Origin: a bacterium UBP9_UBA1432
GTDB lineage: Bacteria > Vulcanimicrobiota > Xenobia > Xenobiales > Xenobiaceae
DNA length: 5,596 bases
Reading direction: 5' to 3'
Assembly: GCA_002329445.1 (NCBI GenBank)
Contig: DCTU01000222.1
Coordinates: 1-5,596, forward strand
Part shown: positions 1-5,596 of the stretch, piece by piece
How the letters are laid out: each line of letters starts with the position of its first letter
Numbering within the stretch: the stretch's first letter is position 1
Notes under the pieces: model-generated
What the model was told of the DNA's origin: nothing
What the model saw: only the letters and a program-made list of their open reading frames with translations
Database searches by the model: none
Made by a program: the position numbers and the translations under genes

Positions 1-18
1 CCCTTGCAGGGGCAGATT

Positions 19-25
19 GGGAGGA
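19..25 (+). promoter_or_regulatory. Ribosome-binding site of the A2M gene
   Basis: GGGAGGA is a strong Shine-Dalgarno match. The GGAGG core at 20-24 is 5 bases before the ATG at 30 and 11 bases before a second in-frame ATG at 36. The spacing favours the ATG at 30, giving a protein that begins MRMISSR. Both starts would leave a usable signal peptide. The frame stays open to the left edge (no stop in 3-29), so the start rests on this site and on the signal peptide directly after it. No promoter can be judged from 29 bases. Confidence 0.8.
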
Positions 26-29
26 ACCG

Positions 30-104
30 ATGCGCATGATCTCCAGCCGTGCTCTGGCCCTGGTGGGGGCCGTCCTGGCCACCCTCCTCCTGGCGGTTGC
101 CTGC
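30..104 (+). other. Lipoprotein signal peptide and lipidation cysteine
   Basis: Residues 1-25 have a short basic N-terminus (R2, R7), a hydrophobic core (ALALVGAVLATLLL) and the lipobox L21-A22-V23-A24-C25. Ala at -1 and Val at -2 are standard. Ala at -3 is less common than Leu but allowed by the general lipobox pattern. Signal peptidase II is expected to cut before Cys25 (codon 102-104). The next residue is Gly, not Asp, so by the E. coli sorting rule the protein would go to the outer membrane; this rule may not hold in other phyla. A short linker rich in Gly, Glu and Pro follows. YfhM of E. coli is also a lipoprotein. Confidence 0.88.
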
Positions 105-3100
105 GGGCAGGGTGAGGGAGAGACCCCGGAGATTCCGGCCTTCCTGCTACCCCAGGGGCCCCCCCGCCCCGTCGAGGTGGTCTTCGCCTCGCCGCAAGGC
201 CAGCTCAAGCAACTCCCAGAGGGCGCCGCCGCCACCCTGGTCTTCAATCAACCCATGGTTCCGCTGGAGGGCCTGGGCCAGCCGGGAGCGCCGCCCGCCG
301 TGACGCTCCAACCCCCGGTCGCGGGGCGTTGGGAGTGGAGGGGGACGGCCACCCTGGTCTTCAGACCGGAAGGCGAGCTGCCCCTGGCCACGCGCTTCGA
401 GGTGGGCGTTCCCGCCGGCCTGAAGTCCTTCTCGGGACAGGCCCTGGCGCAGGAGTACCGGTTCTCGTTCACCACGCCCCGTCCCGACCTGGCCCGTTCG
501 ATTCCGGCCAACGGGGCCGAGTTCGTGCGCCCGGACGCCTCCCTGCTGCTGGCCTTCAACCAGCCCGTCCAGGCCAGCGCGGCCGCGGAGGCGATCACCC
601 TGCGGGCCAGCAAGACCGACCTGGCGATTCAGGTCCGCCCTCCCTCCGACCTGGAATGGAAGACCTTCCAGGACCGCTCCACCGGCGATGAACCGCCGCC
701 CGAGTCGGCCCGCAGGAATCTGCTGGTGGTCCAACCGGCCTCCCCGATGGCCGTGGGCACCGAGCACACCCTGGAGATCCGTGCGGGCCTGAAGGGGGCC
801 TCCGGAGCCGACCTGGGCCTGGAGAAGACCCGGACCGTCCGCTTCCGCACCCTGAACAAGTTCGCCGTCTCGGGGCTCTCCACCGAGTCGGGGTGGCGTC
901 CCGACGGGGCCCTGGTCCTGAAGTTCTCCAATCCTGTCTCGCCCAGACAGCTCGCGGGCAGCCTGCGCTTCGAACCCGAAGTGCGTCTTCCCGAATGGTA
1001 CGCCGAGGACGACCACGCCCGGACCGAGATCTACCTCTACCTGCCATTGAAGGCGCGCACGGCCTACCGGGCCCTCCTGGCAGCCGACCTGAAGGATGAC
1101 TTCGGCAACGCACTGGGAGCCGCCTGGACGAAGGCCTTCACCACGACCGATTTCGCGCCGGCCCTGAACCTCTCGGGGGGGCAGGGGATCCTGGAGGCCC
1201 GGGGCGACCTTCGACTCCCGGTGGGCTTGAGGAACCTCCAGCGCCTGAGGGTCCGCATGGCCCGGATCGCTCCGGATGACCTGGTTCCCCTGCTCCAGGA
1301 CGAGGAAGCCTTCTGGTCGGATCGTCCCTTCACCCCGCCGGGAGGCTACCAGGTCGACGAGGACTGGACGCCGGTCGTCCCGCGGAACCAGATGGTGGAT
1401 CGCCCCCTGGATCTGTCCCGGGCGCTGGGAGGGCGCCGCACGGGCCTGGTCTACGTCCAGGTCCAGGCTGGTGAAGGGGAGTGGGCATGGGACCAGCGGG
1501 TGCTGGTGCAGGTGACCGACCTCGGCTTGACGGGCAAGTTCTCGGCCGAGGACACCCTGGTCTGGGCCACCAGCCTGTCGGCGGCGCAGCCGCGGTCCGG
1601 CCTTGTCGTCGAGATCCGCGACGCCGAGAACAGGATCCGCTGGAGCGGCCGCACCGACTCGAAGGGACTGGCCGCCGCACCGGGCTGGGGTGCCTTGGAA
1701 CTGGACAAAGGCGAGAACTGGGGGCTCCCGGCCCATTACGTCCTGGTCCGCGACGGGCAGGACCTGGCGTGCCTGAGCGCCGAGGGCTCGACCGGGATCT
1801 CGCCCTGGGACTTCGACCTGGACCACGAGTGGAACCCCGCAGCCCGGATCTACCAGGCCCAGGCCTTCACCGAGAGGGGCCTGTACCGGGCCGGCGAGCA
1901 GGTCCACCTCAAGGGGACGCTGCGACGCTCCAGGGCCGGACGCTGGATCGTCCCCGACGAGATCAAGACCTTGGAGTATGAGGTCTACGACTCGCGAGAC
2001 CAGAAGATCGGCAACGGCACCACGTCGGTCTCGTCCTTCGGATCCTTCGACCAGACCTTGACGCTGGACCAGAAGGCGCCCTCGGGCTTCTATCGGGTGA
2101 CGTGGAACCTGCCGCCCAAGATGCGTCAGGCCGCGGGCATCCAGGAGGGACTCGTGGAGACCACCTTCCGGGTCGAGGCCTATCGGCCCGCCCAGTTCGA
2201 GGTGACGGTCGAGTCCCAGGCTTCGGCCTTCGTGCAGGGGGACTCGGCGCGCGCCACGATCCGCGGGCGCTACCTCTTCGGGGCCCCCATGTCGGGAGAC
2301 CTCGTGCGCTGTTCGGCCCGCCTGGAGCCCGCGACCTTCCAGCCGGAAGCCTGGGAGGGTTTCCAGTTCGGCACCTTGCGCCTCTGGGGCGAGGACCAGC
2401 GCGACCAGGAGCGGATCCTGCTGCGCGAGGAGGGCACCCTGGACGAGCAGGGGCAGCGCGAGGTCACGGTCTCGCTGGAAGGGGTCTCGTTTGAGGGCCC
2501 GGCCCGGCTGGTCGTGGAGGGAACCGTCACCTCGGCCAGTCGCCAGGCGATCTCCGGACGCACCTCTGCGATGGTCCATCCCGCCTCCCTGGCCCTGGGT
2601 CTGAAGACGGGGGGGAGCCTGCGCCAGGCCGGCGCCCAGGTTCCCGTCGACCTGGTGGCGGTGGATCCGCAGGGGAAGGCCGTCCCGGCCAGCCAGGTGC
2701 AGGTGCATCTGCTCCGTCGCGAGTGGGACTCGGTTCGCAAGGCCGGAAGCGGCGGGCGCTATGAGTGGGTCTCGCAGGCCCGCGACACCCAGGTCTCCAG
2801 TCAGACCGTCGGGGTCGGCGACAAGCCCGAGCGCCTGACCTTGACCCCGCCGCGGGCCGGTCTGTACGTCGTCCGCGCCCTGGCCAGCGACTCGGAGGGC
2901 CGCCAGACGGTGGCCGAGAGCATGCTCTACGCCTGGGGCGGGGACTACGTGGCCTGGGCCCGCCAGGACGAGGACCGGATCGATCTGGTCCCGGACCAGA
3001 AGCGCTACGTTCCGGGACAGTCCGCCCGGATCCTGGTCAAGTCCCCCTACGAGAAGGCTCGAGCCCTGGTGACCGTCGAGAGGGAGACGGTCCTGGACCG

Positions 3101-5596
3101 TTTCGTGGTCGACGTGGAAGGCACCGCGGACACCGTCGAGGTCCCCATCCGCTCGGATCACGTGCCCAACATCTTCGTCTCGGTGATCCTGCTGCAGGGT
3201 CGCCTCTCCGACGCGGGGTTCGGGCCCGATGGCCTGGACCTGGGCAAGCCCTCTTTCAAGATCGGCTACGTCAACCTGCCGGTGGAGTCCACCGAACGGC
3301 GCCTGGAGGTCCAGGTGACCCCCTCCAAGGAGGTCTTGGAACCGCGCCAGCAGGTCCGCCTGCAGGTCCAGCTTCGCGATTCCCAGGGGCGCCCGGCCGC
3401 CGGAGAGGTGTGCCTGGCGGTGGTGGATGAGGGGGTCCTGAGCCTGATCGGCTACGAGACGCCGGACTACTTCCCGGCCTTCTACGGCCCTCGACCCCTG
3501 TCGGTGCGCACCTCCGAGGCCCGTCTGGACGTGATCGGACAGCGTTCCTACGGGGCCAAGGGGGCCGACCAGGGCGGAGGCGGCGGGAGCCTGGTGGGAG
3601 ACTACCGGGAGGACTTCGTGGCCACCGCCTTCTGGAGTCCCCGGCTTCTCACCGACGAGTTGGGGCGCGCCCAGGTCGACTTCCAGCTCCCGGACAGCCT
3701 GACGCGCTTCCGGGTCATGGCCGTGGCCCAGACTCGGGACGGACGCTTCGGATCGGGGAAGGCGGCCCTGGAGGTTCGCAAACCCTTGCTGCTGCAGCCT
3801 TCGGTTCCCCGCTTTGCGCGTCGAGGGGACCGCTTCCAGGCGGGCGTTCTGGTCTTCAACCACACCGGCGGCTCGGGCGAGGTCCTGGTGGAGGCCGAGG
3901 CGGCGGGCGTCTCGCTGCTCGAGCGCAAGTCGGCCCGGGTCCGGCTGGACTCCGGCCAGAGTCGGGAGGTGCTCTTCGACTTCGAGGCCCCCGGTCCGGG
4001 CGACTCGGAGATCGGCTTCCGGGCCTCGCTGGGATCGCACCGTGACTCCCTGAAGGTGCCGCTGCCGGTCCACCTCTCCCAACGCCTGGAGACGGTGGCC
4101 ACCAGCGGGACCGTCGAGTCCGACTCCCAGGCCGAGCAAGTCCGGGTTCCCGGGGGCGTGCTGCCGGGGACGGCCGTCCTGGAGACCACTGTCTCCTCCT
4201 CGGTGCTCTCGGGGGTCGAGGAGGCGCTCAACTGGCTGGTCGACTATCCCTACGGCTGCCTGGAGCAGCGCCTCTCGCGCCTGGTCCCCCTGCTTCTGGC
4301 CGGAGACCTGCTGACGGCCTCGGCTCGGACGGATCTGGACGAGCAGGCCCTGAAGACCCGGGTCCAGGCCGAGCTGGACGAGCTGGCCTCCTTCCAGGTC
4401 GAGGGGGGAGGCTTCTCGCTGTGGGCGGGCGCAGACCGCGTCCACGACGAACTGACGGCCTCGGCCGTGCGCACGCTCCTGGAAGCCCGGGAGCGGGGCT
4501 TCCGGGTCGAGGAGGCCATGCTGACGCGGGCCCGGGCCGCCATGAAGAAGGCCCTGAACCAGGAACATCGCGACTATCCGCTCAGCCCGGCCGAGATCCT
4601 GACCGTCCGGGCCAGCCTCCTGGAGGCCCTGACGCGGATGGACTACCGCGACCCGGCCACCCTCTCGGCCCTCTTCAAGGAGCGCGACCAGCTCTCGCTG
4701 GACGCCAAGGTGCACCTGCTGCGGGCCGCCTGGAGGATGGACAACCAGGCCGTGGTCGGCGAGCTGCGCCGGGACCTGCAGAGCCTGGCCCGGGTGGAGG
4801 CCCAGACGGCCTGGTATGAAGATCCGGTGCCTCAGCCCTGGCTCTTCGCCTCGTCGGTCCGGACCACCGGCCTGGTCCTGGAGGCCTTCCTGGAGCAGGG
4901 GGAGGCCCCCCTGGCCCCCCGGATGGTCCGCTGGCTGATGGAGGCCCGCCGCGACGGTCACTGGGGGACCACCCAGCAGGACGCGGCGGCGCTGCGCGCC
5001 CTGCTGGCCTACCGCTCGCGCTTCGAGAGCCGGGACCCCGACCTGGAGGCCACCGTCCAGGTGGCGGGTCGGGAGATCCTCCAGGCCCGCCTGAACTCCA
5101 AGACGCCTCTGGCTTCCAGCCGGACTCCCCTGGAGCAGGGGAAGGTCGGGGAGGCCCTGGAGGTGCTCTTCGGGCGCCGGGGCCGGGGGACGCTGCACTA
5201 CGACCTGAGGCTGCGCTATGCCCCCGAGAAGGATCCCCCCGCGCGGGACGAGGGCTTCACGGTCTTCCGGACCGTGCGGTCCCTGCAGGGAGCCAAGGTC
5301 CATGTGGGCCCCTTCCAGGCCGGGCAGACCTATCGGGTGACCCTGACGGTGCTGACCCCCCACGAACGTCGCTACGTCGTGGTTGAGGAACCGGTCCCGG
5401 CCGGATTCGAGGTGGTGCAGACCACCTTCGAGACCGAGAGCGACGAGTTGCGCCAGGTGCTGGCGCAGGCCGGGGTCGCCAGGCCCTGGATGGGGACCTT
5501 CAACCACTTCGAGATCGAGGACTCTCGGGTTCTGCTCTTCGCCGACGGCCTGGCGCCCGGCGAGCACACCTTCGAGTACCTGGTCCGCGCCATGCT
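30..5596 (+). CDS. Bacterial alpha-2-macroglobulin lipoprotein (COG2373, YfhM/YfaS-like), 3' end missing
   Basis: This is a probable periplasmic protease trap: bait cleavage activates an internal thioester that captures the protease covalently. That role is known for bacterial A2Ms and inferred here. By residue: lipoprotein signal 1-24 with Cys25; Ig-like modules about 46-400; an MG block around 399-417 (GLRNLQRLRVRMARI); a bMG3-like domain about 490-590; the MG2-type signature TERGLYRAGEQVHLKG at 614-629; YRPAQF at 718-723; YLFGAP at 748-753; Y-V-P-G-Q at 993-997; AVVDEGVL at 1130-1137; bait about 1158-1198; post-bait A2M block about 1197-1285; thioester domain about 1395-1665 with Cys1410/Gln1413; and a bMG10-type domain from about 1720. 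No internal stop or frameshift was seen. E. coli YfhM is about 1,650 residues, so this protein is longer, mostly because of extra sequence before the thioester. By family comparison some 40-70 C-terminal residues are missing past the edge. The family is near certain; the target proteases are unknown. Confidence 0.96.
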   Translation, partial: MRMISSRALALVGAVLATLLLAVACGQGEGETPEIPAFLLPQGPPRPVEVVFASPQGQLKQLPEGAAATLVFNQPMVPLEGLGQPGAPPAVTLQPPVAGRWEWRGTATLVFRPEGELPLATRFEVGVPAGLKSFSGQALAQEYRFSFTTPRPDLARSIPANGAEFVRPDASLLLAFNQPVQASAAAEAITLRASKTDLAIQVRPPSDLEWKTFQDRSTGDEPPPESARRNLLVVQPASPMAVGTEHTLEIRAGLKGASGADLGLEKTRTVRFRTLNKFAVSGLSTESGWRPDGALVLKFSNPVSPRQLAGSLRFEPEVRLPEWYAEDDHARTEIYLYLPLKARTAYRALLAADLKDDFGNALGAAWTKAFTTTDFAPALNLSGGQGILEARGDLRLPVGLRNLQRLRVRMARIAPDDLVPLLQDEEAFWSDRPFTPPGGYQVDEDWTPVVPRNQMVDRPLDLSRALGGRRTGLVYVQVQAGEGEWAWDQRVLVQVTDLGLTGKFSAEDTLVWATSLSAAQPRSGLVVEIRDAENRIRWSGRTDSKGLAAAPGWGALELDKGENWGLPAHYVLVRDGQDLACLSAEGSTGISPWDFDLDHEWNPAARIYQAQAFTERGLYRAGEQVHLKGTLRRSRAGRWIVPDEIKTLEYEVYDSRDQKIGNGTTSVSSFGSFDQTLTLDQKAPSGFYRVTWNLPPKMRQAAGIQEGLVETTFRVEAYRPAQFEVTVESQASAFVQGDSARATIRGRYLFGAPMSGDLVRCSARLEPATFQPEAWEGFQFGTLRLWGEDQRDQERILLREEGTLDEQGQREVTVSLEGVSFEGPARLVVEGTVTSASRQAISGRTSAMVHPASLALGLKTGGSLRQAGAQVPVDLVAVDPQGKAVPASQVQVHLLRREWDSVRKAGSGGRYEWVSQARDTQVSSQTVGVGDKPERLTLTPPRAGLYVVRALASDSEGRQTVAESMLYAWGGDYVAWARQDEDRIDLVPDQKRYVPGQSARILVKSPYEKARALVTVERETVLDRFVVDVEGTADTVEVPIRSDHVPNIFVSVILLQGRLSDAGFGPDGLDLGKPSFKIGYVNLPVESTERRLEVQVTPSKEVLEPRQQVRLQVQLRDSQGRPAAGEVCLAVVDEGVLSLIGYETPDYFPAFYGPRPLSVRTSEARLDVIGQRSYGAKGADQGGGGGSLVGDYREDFVATAFWSPRLLTDELGRAQVDFQLPDSLTRFRVMAVAQTRDGRFGSGKAALEVRKPLLLQPSVPRFARRGDRFQAGVLVFNHTGGSGEVLVEAEAAGVSLLERKSARVRLDSGQSREVLFDFEAPGPGDSEIGFRASLGSHRDSLKVPLPVHLSQRLETVATSGTVESDSQAEQVRVPGGVLPGTAVLETTVSSSVLSGVEEALNWLVDYPYGCLEQRLSRLVPLLLAGDLLTASARTDLDEQALKTRVQAELDELASFQVEGGGFSLWAGADRVHDELTASAVRTLLEARERGFRVEEAMLTRARAAMKKALNQEHRDYPLSPAEILTVRASLLEALTRMDYRDPATLSALFKERDQLSLDAKVHLLRAAWRMDNQAVVGELRRDLQSLARVEAQTAWYEDPVPQPWLFASSVRTTGLVLEAFLEQGEAPLAPRMVRWLMEARRDGHWGTTQQDAAALRALLAYRSRFESRDPDLEATVQVAGREILQARLNSKTPLASSRTPLEQGKVGEALEVLFGRRGRGTLHYDLRLRYAPEKDPPARDEGFTVFRTVRSLQGAKVHVGPFQAGQTYRVTLTVLTPHERRYVVVEEPVPAGFEVVQTTFETESDELRQVLAQAGVARPWMGTFNHFEIEDSRVLLFADGLAPGEHTFEYLVRAM
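165..1230 (+). other. N-terminal region of three Ig-like (Big_5/MG-like) modules
   Basis: Three similar strand motifs recur about 105-125 residues apart: ATLVFNQPM (68-76), SLLLAFNQPV (171-180) and ALVLKFSNPV (294-303). Each follows a Pro- or Gly-rich turn, and each module ends in a strand like YRFSFTT (about 145-151), VRFRTL (about 277-282) or KAFTTTDF (368-375). This pattern is typical of bacterial Ig-like Big_5 domains, which often precede the MG domains in large bacterial A2Ms. Such modules would act as a spacer between the lipid anchor and the trap. The third may instead be the first true MG domain. Boundaries are approximate. Confidence 0.65.
1842..2129 (+). other. MG2-type macroglobulin domain (PF01835-like)
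   Basis: Residues about 605-700 begin with RIYQAQAF followed by TERGLYRAGEQVHLKG, the most recognisable bacterial A2M signature outside the thioester; the usual form is T-D-R-x-x-Y-R-P-G-E. Ala621 replaces the common Pro. The domain continues through a strand pattern (YEVYDSRDQKIGNG) to GFYRVTWNLP near 690-699. MG domains are beta-sandwiches forming the ring around the bait. The next domain starts with the conserved YRPAQFEV at 718-725. Confidence 0.85.
3501..3623 (+). other. Probable bait region with pentaglycine segment
   Basis: The segment at residues about 1158-1198 lies between the conserved strand block ending PAFYGPRPLSVRTS and the conserved FVATAFWSP that opens the post-bait A2M domain. 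This is where A2Ms carry the exposed, protease-cleavable bait. It holds Arg1172, Tyr1174, Lys1177 and Arg1193 as possible cut sites, and five consecutive glycines (1182-1186, bases 3573-3587). The glycines use mixed codons (GGC, GGA, GGG). The bait call rests on position and composition; no cleavage site can be proven from sequence. Confidence 0.6.
4212..5036 (+). other. Thioester domain with intact CLEQ motif
   Basis: Residues about 1395-1668 form the alpha-helical thioester domain. The motif YPYGCLEQ is at 1406-1413 (bases 4245-4268); Cys1410 and Gln1413 would form the beta-cysteinyl gamma-glutamyl thioester. Tyr1406, four residues before the Cys, matches the position of the tyrosine that helps shield the thioester in Salmonella A2M. 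Further family landmarks are GGGFSLW at 1459-1465, followed by an ELTASAV...LLEARERG helix, and GHWGTTQQ at 1643-1650. Some bacterial A2M paralogues (YfaS-like) lack the Cys; this one keeps it and so is predicted to be thioester-active. Confidence 0.92.
5187..5596 (+). other. C-terminal bMG10-type domain, truncated by window edge
   Basis: From about residue 1720 the sequence follows the C-terminal macroglobulin domain of bacterial A2Ms. It includes a strand block with a Gly-rich turn, then YVVVEEPVPAGFE (1782-1794), related to the family's V-x-D-P-L-P-A-G-x-E, and DSRVLLFADGLAPGEHTFEY (1831-1850). The last complete codon is Met1855. In relatives, a Met-Tyr pair that helps lock the thioester lies roughly 15-25 residues after this Y-L-V-R-A strand, so it should fall just beyond the window. 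Confidence 0.85.

Noticed and set aside
49..303. Plus-strand 84-codon frame near the gene start
   Set aside because: It overlaps the signal peptide and first Ig-like module in another frame. Its product is rich in Pro, Arg, Ser and Trp with no recognisable motif, and no ribosome-binding site lies at a suitable distance.
2765..3430. Plus-strand 221-codon open frame within the A2M gene
   Set aside because: It lies out of frame inside conserved MG-domain coding sequence and its product is a low-complexity Gly/Arg/Pro/Ala string. It is a GC-rich shadow, like the other short frames in the window.
147..5567. Minus-strand frame of 1,806 codons as a real protein gene
   Set aside because: It is an in-register antisense shadow of a gene whose plus-strand product shows clear family motifs from end to end. 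Its start would be a GTG, no known motif was seen in it, and its Pro/Gly/Arg/Leu-rich make-up is what the reverse complement of GC-rich codons gives.
30..5596. Pseudogene or frameshifted A2M
   Set aside because: The signal peptide, the TERGLYRAGE signature, the AVVDEGVL block, the thioester motif and the C-terminal domain motifs all fall in one frame with no stop. The missing end is a window-edge effect.
1..5596. Mobile element, CRISPR array, RNA gene or novel multi-gene system
   Set aside because: Apart from 29 leader bases the whole window is a single coding sequence. I found no direct repeat array, terminal inverted repeats, transposase, tRNA-like or rRNA-like sequence. Any system involving other genes would have to lie outside the window.

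Overview
The window is almost entirely one very large plus-strand gene. It starts at 30 and is still open at the right edge (1,855 complete codons plus 2 bases). The product is a bacterial alpha-2-macroglobulin (A2M), the COG2373 / YfhM-YfaS type, with an N-terminal lipoprotein signal peptide and an intact internal-thioester motif (YPYGCLEQ). This gene can be missed by ORF callers that require a stop codon, because its stop lies outside the window.

The sequence is strongly GC-rich, with G or C at most third codon positions. A lipobox followed by Gly, the GGGAGGA ribosome-binding site and an A2M of this kind suggest a high-GC Gram-negative-type bacterium that anchors the protein to a membrane facing the periplasm. 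I cannot name a phylum. Proteobacterial, myxobacterial, acidobacterial and related lineages are all possible.

Layout: 1-29 is a short leader with the ribosome-binding site. 30-104 encodes the lipoprotein signal and lipidated Cys25. About 165-1230 encodes an N-terminal stretch of Ig-like modules. About 1240-3430 encodes the macroglobulin (MG) domains, including the TERGLYRAGE signature. About 3500-3620 encodes the probable bait segment, with five consecutive glycines. About 3618-3890 encodes the conserved A2M block after the bait. About 4210-5030 encodes the thioester domain with Cys1410 and Gln1413. About 5180-5596 encodes the start of the C-terminal MG10-type domain, cut off shortly before the expected end.

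Known bacterial A2Ms are thought to act as periplasmic protease traps. A protease cuts the bait, the protein changes shape, and the exposed thioester binds the attacker covalently. They are often encoded next to pbpC (penicillin-binding protein 1C). That neighbour, if present, lies outside this window. I see no RNA gene, mobile element, CRISPR array or terminator, and no sign of an undescribed multi-gene system. The 1,806-codon minus-strand open frame is best explained as a codon-usage shadow of this gene.
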